NCBI GenBank assembly: GCA_031761405.1
Contig: JASEVX010000006.1
Span: 26,359,097 to 26,423,096, forward strand
DNA length: 64,000 nucleotides
Direction of reading: 5' to 3'
Source: Serripes groenlandicus
Taxonomy: Eukaryota; Mollusca; Bivalvia; Cardiida; Cardiidae
Positions 20,403 through 31,367 of the stretch are shown here, one piece after another. The notes under the pieces are model-generated. The model saw nothing but the letters and a program-made list of their open reading frames with translations, searched no databases and had not been told where the DNA came from. A program made the translations under genes and the position numbers. Each line of letters starts with the position of its first letter. Position 1 is the first letter of the stretch.

Positions 20403-20555
20403 TTAACCCTTTCCCACATGCAGACACATTACAACATCTAAAGCAGACCAGTTTTGAAATCAATGTCGCAAAAAAAAGAAATTGCTCATGATGAGCAATT
20501 TTCATTTTGCCACAATATGATTCCAACTCTGCTCAATATTTAGACTTAAAAAAAT
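20403..20555 (-). mobile_element. P-MITE, right-truncated
   Basis: TTAACCCTTTCCCACATGCAGACAC; hairpin AAATTGCTCATGATGAGCAATTTT; CACAATATGATTCCAACTCTGCTCAAT. The other end is lost. Confidence 0.7.
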
Positions 20556-21042
20556 CATTTTCAGAGATTTTTGAGACTTTCTTAAAGCGACTTTTGAAAA
20601 AACACAAGGTCATGTTGGACATTTCTAAACTGCCGACTACCACTTTAGATTGAATACACTTTTGTGGGTGGCTTATGTTTTATCATTAATCACAACTCAG
20701 TTTAAGTCAACGTGTAACAGAGACATCTGGGGACTGTCAGAGGGAAAGACGCTGCATGGCGTAGAAAGTGACCAAGAAGTATCACCCAACCATGGCAAGA
20801 AACACAAAGACTTACAACAGAATAATTTTAATGGTAAAAATTGTGGCAATAGGAGAAATACTTCTATAAAAGTAATCTATTGTAGATATGTTAAAATATG
20901 TCTGCATGTGGGGTATAGCTCCGTCTGAATAGAAAAGCAACTTAAACATATTAACAATGATGCATGAATATTGCAAATAAATGTGACTTCACCCTTTTCA
21001 AGTTCAGTTAAAATAAAGAAAAACAAGAAAATGTGTCCATGG
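20556..21042. other. P-MITE traces, otherwise nothing
   Basis: GGTAAAAATTGTGGCAATAGGAG at about 20830 and GTCTGCATGTGGGG at about 20900 are P-MITE blocks. The rest is unassigned. Confidence 0.35.
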
Positions 21043-21478
21043 AACACGGATGCCCCGGTTGTTAACTATATTTTAAAACGGACGGACGAACAGTTGGTCC
21101 AACCTCAAATTGATACAATTTTTTAAACAATGATATGTTGATTGTCATTTGTGTGAAGTTTCATAATGATAGGACATCAGGTTCACTAAAATCTAACTTG
21201 ACCAAAAACTTAAACCTGAGAATGGAATGGACGAACAGACAGACGAACAGACGGATGAACAGTTGGTCCAACCTCAAATTGATACAATTTTTTAAACAAT
21301 GATATGTTGATTGTCATTTGTGTGAAGTTTCATAATGATAGGACATCAGGTTCACTAAAATCTAACTTGACCAAAAACTTTAACCTGAGCGGGACGAACG
21401 AACGGACGAACGGACGGACGGACTAACAGACCGGAAAACTATATGCCCCTCATACCTCGTATGCCGGGGCATAAAAAA
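21043..21478 (+). mobile_element. pearl/HINE-like element with a 169-bp duplication
   Basis: It starts GGATGCCCCGG and ends TGCCGGGGCAT, which are inverse. Between lie two near-identical 169-bp units (CAGTTGGTCCAACCTCAAAT at 21091 and 21260), each ended by a GACGGACGAACAG tract. It has the tandem-core plus tetranucleotide layout described for bivalve 'pearl' elements. Confidence 0.65.
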
Positions 21479-21654
21479 CACCTTTGATAAATGTGATAAA
21501 AGAAATATAATACAAATTAAGCTCTTAAGAAAGCAGAAAATTGGAACACCTCAACCATTTACGCAGAGTCGTATGATTTGCTAAAAGTTACAATACTTTC
21601 GGAAAACGTAGGTTTATAAATTTAATACGGAATCAAAAGGATTGTTGGTAAAGG

Positions 21655-21763
21655 TGCATTTGACTTATTTTTAAAATTTCTCCTTTCCCCACAATGTTAA
21701 CAAACAGTTATATATCTCTGCTATTAAGACATAAAAGGATTTCAGTGTCAGGAAAAGGGTTAA
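21655..21763 (+). mobile_element. P-MITE right-end fragment
   Basis: AAATTTCTCCTTTCCCCACAATG, then CAGTGTCAGGAAAAGGGTTAA. Confidence 0.5.
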
Positions 21764-22002
21764 CGGAAATTTGTTTTTTCTGTTATTTTTGTTGCCTGTT
21801 TTTGCACTCTGAACTGAGATGTAAATGCTTAATTCCCTCTCCACCTGTATCTATATAGTAAACTGAAATCAACCAAATCACATGTCTGCTACATCACTCC
21901 TTTCCTCACAGAAAGGCAGATTTGAGAGATCACATGGAAATCTTAAGACTTAAACTTAAAGGACTATGGTAAGCCATTAAAATATTCTTCAGAATAAATT
22001 AT

Positions 22003-22220
22003 TCCACATACAACAAATCTGCAGCAGACAATTTTGAAAACATATTGGCAAAATCTTGAAAAATCTGCATAAACCGAGTATAATTATATATTTAAAGAAT
22101 TTGAAAACAAATTGTGGTAAATGGGAAAATTGCTCATCATGAGCATTTCATCTTTTGCCACAATGTTTTGAAAAGTCGTCCGCTACAGATGCGCCAGAAA
22201 TCTTCTACAAGGGTTCTAAG
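22003..22220 (+). mobile_element. P-MITE, A orientation, ends eroded
   Basis: TTCCACATACAACAAATCTGCAGCAGACAATTTTGAAAACAT; hairpin ATTGCTCATCATGAGCAT; CAATGTTTTGAAAAGTCGTCCGC; terminal TTAA lost at both ends. Confidence 0.7.
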
Positions 22221-22686
22221 CAATGTGACTATATACGTATGATTACTATTTTTATTCAAATTGTGATCTGTCAGTTTGTCTGGAAACAGTGACCATTCGT
22301 TTAAGTATTTTATTAGCAATTTCTCCACTTGTCACTTTGATTTCAGAAGTGGTCCTCTGCGGATGCCTCAAAATGAGCTGCAAGTAAGAATTCGGTTAAG
22401 GCATAAACTCCAGAAAAAAACCCACCAATAAACAGAATAATGAGCCAACATGCAATAAAACAATCAGAGTAAATATTCCATTATATGACAGGGTAAAATT
22501 CTCTCTGAAGGTATATCAGGGACGATATCTCTATGATGCAGGGCTTATCAGTAAAATACTTTTTGCAGACGTTTCTATGGGGTTGAGTGCGAAAGTTAAC
22601 ATTTTTCAAATGACTGTTATTTTCCCCAGAGAGAACAAGGTGATGCAAATAGAATCAACAGATGGAATTTGTTAACCAAGAATAAC
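22221..22686. other. nothing recognised apart from a P-MITE trace
   Basis: AGCAATTTCTCCACTTGTCAC at about 22315 is the only family block. It is followed by an eroded end (CTGCAAGTAAGAATTCGGTTAAG). Confidence 0.35.
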
Positions 22687-22790
22687 TTCACCTTTTCCCA
22701 CATGCAGCCACATGTTGATCGATGCATCTTCAGCAGACGGGTTTTGAAAACATTGTGAGTAAAGGAGAAATTGCTCTTAAGGCTTTCACT
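22687..22790 (-). mobile_element. P-MITE left-end fragment
   Basis: TTCACCTTTTCCCACATGCAGCC, GCATCTTCAGCAGACGGGTTTTGAAAACATTGTG, AGAAATTGCTC. Confidence 0.5.
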
Positions 22791-22803
22791 TACATACTTG
22801 GTT

Positions 22804-22999
22804 TGACACTTTCCCATAGCAGATGCATTTTGACACATATCTGCATCAAAAAGACAAGCAATGCCACATTATGTTTCCAACTGTACGTATATCTATATAT
22901 AAATAACTATTCTTTCATTTTCAGAGATTTTCAATATTTTCACCCAAACATTTACAAAGTTGTCTGCTGCAGATCTGTTGTATAATGGGAAAGGATTAA
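22804..22999 (-). mobile_element. P-MITE, B orientation
   Basis: ACACTTTCCCATAGCAGATGC; the hairpin is collapsed to ACAAGCAATGCCACATTATG; CAAAGTTGTCTGCTGCAGATC; right end AATGGGAAAGGATTAA. Confidence 0.65.
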
Positions 23000-23111
23000 C
23001 ACTATATTTCCAATTCTCCCAGTGTAAATAAACATCTACAGATAATTTGGAAGCAATTTACCGCCATTCACAATATCATTTCAGGAATATGGGGTTTATC
23101 TCGATTATTTA

Positions 23112-23312
23112 TTTATTTCCCACATACAACAATTCTGCAGCAGAATCCTTTGAAAACCTCTTTTAAAAAATGTGAAAAATCTTCATTTATGACAGTTTAA
23201 TTATTAAATAGTGTTGAAAGCGTTTTGACCAATTTCTTCTTTTGTCTAGATGTTTTCAAAACTCGTCTGCTTAAGATGCGTCGACATGCGTCTACAAGTG
23301 GGAAAGGATTAT
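23112..23312 (+). mobile_element. P-MITE, A orientation
   Basis: TTTCCCACATACAACAATTCTGCAGCAGAATCC; hairpin arm deleted (CGTTTTGACCAATTTCTTC); right flank TTAT after GTGGGAAAGGA. Confidence 0.65.
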
Positions 23313-23981
23313 TTATCCGATAGATTATTTTCATTTCCTATTAGAAATTATCAGCAGAAAAACCCTACACTGCTTTGTTCTCATGGATGATGAAAGTAAT
23401 GATAATTATCATCATATAAATCCAAAATTGGGATTTACTGGCAATTGCTGTACGTGTAAATTGACCAGTCACATGATGCATATGTAACAAGGTCAATTGA
23501 CTATAAATGAGATATATTACGAGAAAACCAACATTGTGGACTACGCGTAAAGTATCGACCCGGATTAGCCTAAGCATGCTGTGGAGGGTAACCCAGACAG
23601 ACACTTTTCATCATGTGGAATTTCTGTTTCAGGAATCATTGCTCTATAACTCTTTTACCCTGAGACGGACTGCGCAGGCTTAAATGGTTCCATACATTAT
23701 GCCGAGACCATAAATGTTTGTTTTCTCGTTGAACGGCTCATATTATATTTTCATAACGCGAGTTCAATTCACACAAACAAAAACCTTTATTAGTCATATG
23801 CTTATTGTAAATCACCTGATGACACCCGATGACAAAATTTTGGCAAAATTTGAAATATGGAAAAAAGAGAAATTGCTCATAATTATATGTATATAATAGA
23901 GGCTTTTTATAGCATGATAAGTTCAATGATTTCTTGCAAATTTAAAAGACACACCTGAAGATATGTGTTTATGGTTCAAGG
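23313..23981. other. nothing recognised
   Basis: No repeat family and no supported exon. AGAAATTGCTCATAATTA at 23870 is a stray hairpin half. Confidence 0.4.
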
Positions 23982-24236
23982 TAACAAGGGCACCGCAAAG
24001 TGGATGCATCCCGTCGGTATTCAAAGCCCAATTTTGACCTTGACCTTTAACCTTTGACCTTGAAAATAAATAAGCTTCTAGACATTTGTATACCAAGTTT
24101 GGTTAAGATCGGTCGAAGGATGTTCAGTGTAGAGTGGTCACAAGGACGCACAAACAAACAAACGAATGGACAGTCCCATTACTTTATCCCCATCGCAAAC
24201 TTGTTAGCCGAGGGGATAATAAAGTTGGAGAAATCA
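23982..24236 (+). mobile_element. HINE-like bivalve repeat
   Basis: ACAAGGGCACCGCAAAGTGG, GACCTTGACCTTTAACCTTTGACC, ACCAAGTTTGGTTAAGATCGG, (ACAA)n/CGAATGGACAG tract, then CTTTATCCCC and GGGGATAATAAAG inverted at the end. Same layout as the other tetranucleotide-tailed elements, with a different body. Confidence 0.55.
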
Positions 24237-24269
24237 CTATACCCTGAATTGCACCAGTAAATTGTTAAT

Positions 24270-24480
24270 GGTTCACCTTTTCCCTGACTGACATACAACA
24301 AATCTGCAGCAGATTACATCATCTGGAAAAATATGTTGAAAATCTCAAATTGTAAGTTTAAATATTGGATAGAGTTGAGCACAAATCATTAACAAGTTCT
24401 CCCTTAAAATTTGTTGCCACAATGTCTCCAAAAGACATCTGTTGTCGATACATCAAAATGCTTCTGTGCGCTATATATAG
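24270..24480 (+). mobile_element. P-MITE, A orientation, diverged
   Basis: TTCACCTTTTCCCTGACTGACATACAACAAATCTGCAGCAG; hairpin lost; GCCACAATGTCTCCAAAAGACATCTG at the right. No terminal TTAA. Confidence 0.55.
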
Positions 24481-24721
24481 CTCATGTGAGCGCGTGTGGC
24501 ATTAATAGGTTTAAATGAAAACTTATGTTACAATAAAGTTTTGTAATAGAAATGTGTGTATGTTTTGTATGTTACAGTAACTTCGATGCAGGTGTTACAG
24601 TTTAATAATCAAGTGATATGGTTTAATTTATTGAATTTTCACACCTAAGTTTCTTATTGATGAATTCAATTCCTTTATACCTGTATATCTCAAGGAATTA
24701 TTTTACTAAATTCAGCTGTAG

Positions 24722-24912
24722 CTGGCCTTTGTTGATTGATTGACTGTTAAGTGTTTTAGTCACTGCTTTCAACAAATTTTCAGTTATATCATGGTGCTTC
24801 CTTGGTAAGCTACCAGTACTACCGTTCCATTTATCCTGACACCAGCCAGTCAGTATAAATGCTAACCCCGCAACTCTTGAGTGCAAAGGAGGGCAGCCAT
24901 TGCTACCATTTT
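24722..24912 (-). mobile_element. SINE body, 5'-truncated copy
   Basis: It begins with the (GATT)n-type tail (TTGATTGATTGAC) and the family's CACTGCTTTCAACAAATTTTCAGTTATATCA. The remainder CCTGACACCAGCCAG...GGGCAGCCATTGCTACCATTTT matches 53608-53800. No tRNA head. Confidence 0.5.
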
Positions 24913-24944
24913 GGTATGACCCAAGCACATGAATCCATTTCCAT

Positions 24945-25115
24945 CATTGATTTGCTTGTTTGTATTCTTTTTGACGCCACTTTCAACAATATTTGAGTTA
25001 TATTACAGTACTATAATACTAGTGCATTTATCCTGACACAATTGTGATAGTCACAGCCCCACAACCCTGAGCCCCAAGGAGACACTTTAAGCCTGATTAC
25101 CACCATTTTTAAAGT
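24945..25115 (-). mobile_element. SINE body, second adjacent copy
   Basis: GACGCCACTTTCAACAATATTTGAGTTATAT, TTATCCTGACAC, ATTACCACCATTTTTAAAG: same family as the preceding copy, more diverged. Confidence 0.45.
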
Positions 25116-25123
25116 ATTTCCGT

Positions 25124-25311
25124 CATTGAGCCATGAGTGCACTATTAGCTTTTTGGAACCCTTGTACTACATACACCAGACTGCAGCAGTAAACTAACAA
25201 AAAAATTCTTCCCCTCTTTCGATCATTGAGCGATGAGTGCACTATTACCTTTTTGGAACCCCGGTTGTACTACATGCACCAGAACTAACAAAAAGAATTT
25301 ATCCCCTTAAA
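25124..25311. repeat. tandem duplication, about 95 bp x 2
   Basis: CATTGAGCSATGAGTGCACTATTA, CTTTTTGGAACCC, TACTACATRCACCAGA and AACTAACAAAAA occur twice in the same order. The first unit has an extra CTGCAGCAG. Confidence 0.8.
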
Positions 25312-25787
25312 AGTTCAAACAATCATATGATGTTGAGTTGGTATAAAAATGACATATTGTTGGCCAATAGAAGCTTTTATATTAAGATCTTGTCAATTCA
25401 AGTAGCATAAAAAATTCACTCTCGTTTCCATGAATTAAACTCCCTCGTAGAGAAATCTTAAAAACTATTGCAAGAAAAGGTTACATCTAATTGCAAATAG
25501 AAAGCTATAATCTTCTTTGCCAATAATTAAGTTCTTTTACTTTTATATTATATCATGAAAATATATACCACCATTTGTGTAGGTATTTCCATAATCTTAT
25601 GAAAATCTTTTGAATTTGGATGGGTCTAAAGTTTGGCGTATCAGTGTCGGGTTTAGAGAGTCAAATCAATACCGGTCCAAAGAAGGATATATGCTTTCTA
25701 TTGCCTTTTATAACACTAGCAGACATCACAAGTATTGGAACAGTTACAAGTCAAGAGCTATCCTTTTCTCCTGAAGTATTATACCAC
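25312..25787. other. nothing recognised
   Basis: AT-rich. A 65-codon frame at 25620 has no supporting features. Confidence 0.35.
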
Positions 25788-26290
25788 CCTAAACCCTTTC
25801 CCATTTACAACAAATAAGTGTAGCAGATGACTTTGAAATCTTCCTTGGGAAAAAAATATCTAAATTGAAAGCATATAGAACTGTATTAAACATATAGAGT
25901 CTTTTAACCCTTGTCCTCATACGACAATTCTGCAGCAGACGACTTTGAAGATATTTTGTCAAAAAATAGAAAGTCTCTATAATTGAATGGATAACCTATT
26001 ACTAAAAGTGGAAAACATTGTGTCAAAAGGAGAAATTGCTTGTTTTGAGCAATTTCTTCTTTCGTCACTATGTTTTCAAAAAGCCGTCTGCTGCAGAGGC
26101 ATCAGAAAGCGTCTATATAAGGGAAAGGGTTAATGGCAAAAGGAGAAATTGCTCATAATGCCAATTACTTCTTCTGCCACAATCTTTTCAACTCTATTCA
26201 ATAATTTTACATTCATTCATCCAGGAGTTCTTCAAAGACTTTCGCCTATGTCGTCTGCTTCTAATTTGTTGTAATGTAGGATAAAGTTAA
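25788..26290 (+). mobile_element. old P-MITE split by a younger P-MITE
   Basis: Left part 25788-25903 (AAACCCTTTCCCATTTACAAC, GTAGCAGATGACTTTGAAAT) and right part 26134-26290 (GGCAAAAGGAGAAATTGCTCATAATG, TGTCGTCTGCTTC, TAGGATAAAGTTAA) flank the insertion. The orientation of the far part is mixed, so the assignment as one element is inference. Confidence 0.5.
25904..26133 (+). mobile_element. P-MITE, A orientation, intact
   Basis: 230 bp with TTAA at both ends. Wobble hairpin TTGCTTGTTTTGAGCAA. Left TIR has one change (CCCTTGTCCTCATA). Confidence 0.93.
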
Positions 26291-26680
26291 CTTTAAAACC
26301 AGTCTGATATTAGGGTCATTTTCATGGTGACAAAGCTGATTATTTAGAAACAATGTCCAATGATGCTTCAAGCCAATAATTTCCTATTTTAGTCTGCAGT
26401 CAGGTCTGTAACAGATGAAGTAAATCTGAGAACAGGAAATTAACATCAACCTTCTAAGACCTACAAGTAATTTATACCTTTGTTACCTTGACAATAATGC
26501 CAAGTCCAATTCTATAGATTATTTACCATTTGAAAACATTGTGAGAAAAATAATTACTCCCATTTTTGAGAGGTAACATTTTTTTTCCTGGAAATTTTAA
26601 AAGGAGATGAATATGATAGTTTCTGATTTCTAGTAAACGATAAACAGATTTTTTTATTTGGTGCCAATGATATTTTGAAT
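26291..26680. other. nothing recognised
   Basis: One stray P-MITE block (TTTGAAAACATTGTGAGAAAAA at about 26528). Confidence 0.35.
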
Positions 26681-26914
26681 TTAATCCTTTCCCACATATA
26701 ACAAATCTGCAGCAGTCAATTGTGAAAACATCTGGGCAAAATATAATTATGGAAAAATTGTAAAAATCAAAGTGTTATTTATTATTGAACAGAATTGAAA
26801 ACATTGAAGCAATTATAAGAAATCAGCAATTTCTTCTTTTGCCACAAAAAATCATCTGCTGCCCATGCATAAGTCTTTGTCACGGTCTGCATGTGGACTA
26901 AGAGGAAAGATTAA
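26681..26914 (+). mobile_element. P-MITE, A orientation
   Basis: TTAATCCTTTCCCACATATAAC to GGACTAAGAGGAAAGATTAA. The hairpin has lost its first arm (AAGAAATCAGCAATTTCTTC). Confidence 0.75.
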
Positions 26915-26963
26915 TTTGTGTAACATTATTTCCAAAAAATGACCATGGACTTTGACTTAATAT

Positions 26964-28000
26964 ATCAATTCAATTCAAGTTTTATTGTATTAAAGGGCCA
27001 CCGGCCCATACACAAAAAATATTCATTACATACAATATACAAGTATAGGTACATGTGTAAGAGGTATACATATCCAATGACAATCATTTTTTCTAAAAGT
27101 ACATACAATTAAAGTAATGTCATTGAAGAAATAGCTAGTCAGTTTTCTTGTTCGTTTATATAGACTTCTCTTATTCGGAAAGCATAAAATAGGTACATAG
27201 CTAGATTACGGATAACAGTTTCGTTTTTACTAGACATGATATTGTAAAATGACATTTCATTTGGGATTATAAGTAAGGAATTTCTGATCAATGAATTTAT
27301 CTCGTATGTCTTTATATAATGGACAGAGAAAAAGAAAATGCAACTCATTTTCTATAATGCATTCGCAATAGACACAAAAGCGATACTCTCTGGGTATTCC
27401 ATAATGTCTACCCTTTTCAATCATTAACGAATGAGATGCATTTCTAAATCGTGCTAAACAAGATCTAAATTTACTAACATCAATGATATTTAAATATGAC
27501 TCCTGTCCAAAGAATTGTTTATATCCACAGTAAGATGTTAATTTAGCATTGTCAGAACACCCAGTCCTCCATTCTTGTATATACTGGTCCTTAAGGCGCT
27601 GTGTATAATTAAAAATAAAAAGTTTATCATTTTCCACATATTGACTTTCCCAAACTTGCCCAAAACCGTTTCTGTACAAATGTGTTCTTATATAAGTTAC
27701 CCAATTAATATATCCGAGATTATCAAAATGCAATAACATGTTATACGAAAGCTTAACAAGTCTACATTGTGGTAATTTAAGGATGCGTAACCAATACTTT
27801 ATTACTCTTTTAGAGGACATGATTTGGACAGGATATCTACCGTATCACCCAAAATGGAAAGATTACATGCTTCTAAACCTACATTTAGCAAACGTTTACA
27901 TGCATATAGTTGTACTTGCTCGATACAGTTCATATACTGGTTATTACCATATTTCATTATGATTGTAACAAGGAATGTTTCAGGAAGTAAACATATATGT
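26964..28000 (-). pseudogene. non-LTR retrotransposon (LINE) C-terminal region, 5'-truncated and frameshifted
   Basis: This is the end of a LINE ORF2, so it lacks the endonuclease and reverse-transcriptase core. Reading the minus strand: about 28000-27810 gives YGNNQYMNCIEQVQLYACKR and LLNVG; a frame change follows; 27820-27257 gives VIKYWLRILKLPQCR, then LKDQYIQEW, SKFRSCLARFR and a zinc-finger-like C-x2-C...H-x4-C (CVYCECIIENELHFLFLC); a second frame change near 27265 leads to KNETVIRNLAMYLFYAFR. These blocks in this order are the C-terminal domain of a LINE type abundant in bivalves. The clade is not assigned. The 3' end is AAACTTGAATTGAATTGAT (26964-26983 on the plus strand reversed), preceded by GGGCCGGTGGCCC. 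Not functional. Confidence 0.85.
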
Positions 28001-28254
28001 GGGTATTTTTTTATATTACATAATGAGTAAGGAGGAAGCAAGATAATTGTCAACAGGTGACACCTTATACCAATATATTTTTACATGATTTAACATTATA
28101 TTGACATTTGAATTAAACCCTGCAGGGGGTGGGAGGTTTTTATTTCAATTTTAAATGAGTTGCATATGTCATGCTTGGTTTACAATCTTAGTCATTATAA
28201 AAAAATATGTTCAAAGTCAAACACTTTAACGTACCTAGAACTTAATTTGTTGTT

Positions 28255-29044
28255 TGAACCCTTTCTCACTTGCAGATGCATTTAAATGACTTTTGAAAAC
28301 ATTGAGGCATAAGGAAAATAAAACTCATAATGAGCAATATCCTGCTTTTGATACATAACTCCATTTAATTCCACATAAAGCCCCCTTTACACACACGGAG
28401 ATCGTTAGGCGACCATTGAGCCATCCAAAATTTGCCAAAATTGGCCCGATCTCCCAACGATCTCTCAAAGCCTCGAAAATGTGTAACTTGTTGGGAGATC
28501 CTCTTGTTCCTTCCATGGCCATCTATAGAGATCATCTATGGAGACCATGGCGTTCATTGAGCACTTATCGAGCGCTCACTGAAAGACGCTTGAGATATCA
28601 CGGTCAGATCTAAAGAGATTGCAGAGAGATCAGGTGCGACAAAGAGAGATCAATGAGAGACCGACGAATTTGCTGTCCATTTAAAAAGCTCTGAGAGATC
28701 ACTCGAAGATCAATAAGACTGTTGAGCGCTCATTGGGCGCTCCCTGATAGACCGTTTAGAGATTGCTTCCCTCCGCGACGGTTGAGAGATTGTTTTGAAC
28801 CGAGACAAAACTTTGAGGAGACCGTGGCGACTGTGGAGATCACTGGAAGATCATTGTGAGATCATGGCGATTTCTTGGCGCTCATTGAAAGCTTGTTGAG
28901 AGATCTATATTTTCATCGTTCAACAGTCTCTCAATGGACGCCACCTCTGTGTAAAGGGGGTATAAATAAGAGTTAAATTATTTATAAGTGTCATCTGCTG
29001 CAGAGGCGTCGGAAAGCTTCTGTTAGTGGGAATGGCCCGGTTAA
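28255..29044 (-). mobile_element. P-MITE split by the GATC-rich element
   Basis: Left part 28255-28380: TTGAACCCTTTCTCACTTGCAGATGC, ACTTTTGAAAACATTGAGGCA, AACTCATAATGAGCAAT. Right part 28961-29044: GTCATCTGCTGCAGAGGCGTCGGAAAGC, GTGGGAATGGCCCGGTTAA. The intervening 580 bp is foreign. Confidence 0.65.
28381..28960. mobile_element. GATC-rich element with CCCCCTTTACACA terminal inverted repeats
   Basis: Left end GCCCCCTTTACACACACGGAG and right end CTCTGTGTAAAGGGGGT are inverse. ATAAA flanks both sides, a candidate 5-bp target-site duplication. The interior is markedly richer in G and C than the surroundings and is packed with degenerate GAGAGATC / CATTGAGCGCTC motifs (about 14 GATC in 580 bp). 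No open frame of note. A non-autonomous DNA element is the simplest reading; the superfamily is not recognised. Confidence 0.6.
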
Positions 29045-29641
29045 ACAGTATAACATTTGATACAGAGTCGAAAAATTTGCTTGCTCACTGTGAATGTGTT
29101 CTCCAATTTCTCTCCAAAAGCTCGCAAAACTGATAGATTGAATAGAAACAGTGTTTATAGTTGTCGACTGTATCCAGTAAAGCCTTTTAATGCATGAGGT
29201 AAATAGTACATGGACTTATAATGTTATCCGAATTTGTGAAGAGAGAAAAGCTGTCTGAAAGCTTAAGTCTAGCAGTCAAAAAACATTTTGTAAATGACAT
29301 GGGAATAAATAAGTAAATGAACTGTGAAGCCTTTTTCCCTTATTTTATAAGGGCGGATACAATGATCAATGTTTGTTTATAATATGCCTGGTAGCTGACT
29401 TTCGCTTTAGGCTCTGTCATAATCATAGGGTTCAAAAGAAATAAACTGGAAATGTCAAGACAACATGAATGTTGCTTTCTATAAAACTAGGACTTTTTCA
29501 ACAGAATTTTGTTGTATTATACAAGCAACCATGAGAAATCATTGAAATATTACCTAGCCTGCAAATGGTAAACAAAAGGAACAAAAATCAGTTATGGCAT
29601 TTATTAAGACAGACTTACAGAAGGACAGACAGCGGGTGTAT
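29045..29641. other. nothing recognised
   Basis: No repeat family and no exon that I can support. Confidence 0.4.
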
Positions 29642-29852
29642 TTAACCCTTTCCCACATACAACAATTCTGCAGCAGACGACTTTGAACAAATTTTCTCAA
29701 TAAGTGGAAAATCTCTTTAACTAAAAGTGGAAAACATTGTGGCAAAAGGAGAAATTGCTCGTTTTGAGCAATTTCTTCTTTTGTCACTATGTTTTCAAAA
29801 AGCTGTCTGCTGCAGAGGCATCAGAAAGCGTATATATGAGGGAAAGGGTTAA
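29642..29852 (+). mobile_element. P-MITE, A orientation, long arm shortened
   Basis: TTAA both sides. Hairpin TTGCTCGTTTTGAGCAA. About 20 bp shorter than the 230-bp form because GAATGGATAACCTATGA is missing from the long arm. Confidence 0.93.
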
Positions 29853-29992
29853 CCTGTATGTCATAGCCAATTTCGGCAGTGCATAAAAAAACTTCTTGTT
29901 TATTTTGAACACACAAAATTATGTCATAGGATAAAAAGGGAATGTCACATTTTGTTGTCGCTCTGTAATAAAAGGTAGCTTAAGTTCTTTTC

Positions 29993-30240
29993 TAAATCCT
30001 TTTCCACATACGACAAATCTGCAGCGGACAACTTTAAAAACGTCTTGGCAAAAGCACAGAAAATCCCTTTAAACAAAAGAACATTAATTGAATAGAGTTG
30101 AAAACATGGTGACAAAAGGAGGAATTGCTTGTTTTGAGCAACTTCTTCCTCTGTGTGAAAAATGCCATGTTTTCAAAAAATCTGTCTGCTGCAGAGATGT
30201 CAGAGAGCGTCTATATAAGGTAAAGGGGGGAAAGGGTTAA
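29993..30240 (+). mobile_element. P-MITE, A orientation
   Basis: Left flank CTAA then ATCCTTTTCCACATACGAC. The right end carries a duplicated terminus (AAGGTAAAGGGGGGAAAGGGTTAA). Hairpin interrupted by TCTGTGTGAAAAATG. Confidence 0.82.
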
Positions 30241-30355
30241 ATCATATTAATATTAAGATAACTCACATTCAAATGTCAATTAAGAAGAGCCTAGATTTAT
30301 CAATTCATTAAGAAAATAGGTTTAAATGAATTATACTTTTTGAAGTGGTCCCGAC

Positions 30356-30584
30356 TTAACCCTTTCCTTCATATGACAATTCTGCAGCAGACGACTTTGA
30401 ACATATTATGTCAAAAAATAGAAAATCTCCAGAATTGAATGGATAACCTATGACTAAAAGTGGAAAACTTTGTGGCAATATGAGAAATTGCTTGTTTTGA
30501 GCAATTTCTTCTTTTGTCACTATGTTTCAAAAAGCCATCTGCTGCGGAGGTGTCAGAAATCGTCTATATGAGGGAAAGGGTTAA
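30356..30584 (+). mobile_element. P-MITE, A orientation, intact
   Basis: TTAA both sides. Wobble hairpin TTGCTTGTTTTGAGCAA. Full 229 bp. Confidence 0.93.
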
Positions 30585-30698
30585 AATGGATGATGGAGAA
30601 TAAACCCACAACAAAGTGACTTCGCTGCCCTAGCTATCAATCCAGTATTCAGTTGACTGGACATTAAAACTGACATGGCCCTTCATTTTTGCCGACTA

Positions 30699-30940
30699 AT
30701 AACCCTTTTTCTAAATACAAAAAAATCTGCTGCAGACAACTTTGAGAAGCTTATATATGTCATGATAAAAACTATGGTGAACCTCTATGAATTGAATATT
30801 ATTGAATAGTGTTGAAAATATTGTAGAGAATAAAGAATAAAGAAAAAATGCTCATTAAATATGAGCAATTTCTCCTTTTATATATGATATGTCTTCATAA
30901 TAGTTGTGTGCTGCATTAACGTACCAAAGTGCATCTTTTT
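30699..30940 (+). mobile_element. P-MITE, A orientation, diverged
   Basis: Left flank ATAA. ATCTGCTGCAGACAACTTTGAGAAG; hairpin ATGCTCATTAAATATGAGCA; right inner repeat decayed, no terminal TTAA. Confidence 0.6.
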
Positions 30941-31112
30941 ACCCGATGCAGACCATGCCTGAATAATTAAATAGTCACTAAGACTTAAAGTACAACTGGA
31001 GACTTGCAAAATGTTTGTGGGAAAGGGAGAAATTGTGACTGTTTTCAGAGTGTGCATGTATTTTAATTGGAGTTCTTAGTAACTATTAAAGGCACAGTTA
31101 CATAAAACTAGA

Positions 31113-31243
31113 ATGGAGTGCTCCGCGGTGCACTTGTGTAACCTGCACCTGCTCATTGAAAGTGTGACGAAAAAGTGTGACAGACAAACAGACAGACAGA
31201 TGCCGGACAAAAAAAAAAGTAATCCCTAAGTGCCTACCATGCT
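31113..31243 (+). mobile_element. short ACGG-tract repeat, copy 2
   Basis: CTAGAATGGAGTGCTCCGCGG, CACCTGCACCTGCTCATTG, AAACAGACAGACAG tract, GCCGGACAAAAAAAAAAGTAATCCC. Same element as at 13962, with a small tandem GTGTGAC duplication. Confidence 0.6.
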
Positions 31244-31254
31244 ACGCAGGGTGA

Positions 31255-31367
31255 CACAACAAAATTATTGTGGAAGAAAAAGGTGAAATTGCTCATCAAA
31301 ATGTTTTCATTGTGTCATAATGCTGCAACAAGATTAAAATTTGTCTATACCAAGAGGGTGGGGTTAA
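31255..31367 (+). mobile_element. P-MITE right-half fragment
   Basis: AAAATTATTGTGGAAGAAAAAGG, GAAATTGCTCATCAAAATGTTTTC, AGAGGGTGGGGTTAA. Confidence 0.5.

Noticed and set aside
27139..28053. Intact host gene on the minus strand
   Set aside because: The order of blocks matches a LINE C-terminus, with two frame changes and a TTGAA-type 3' tail.
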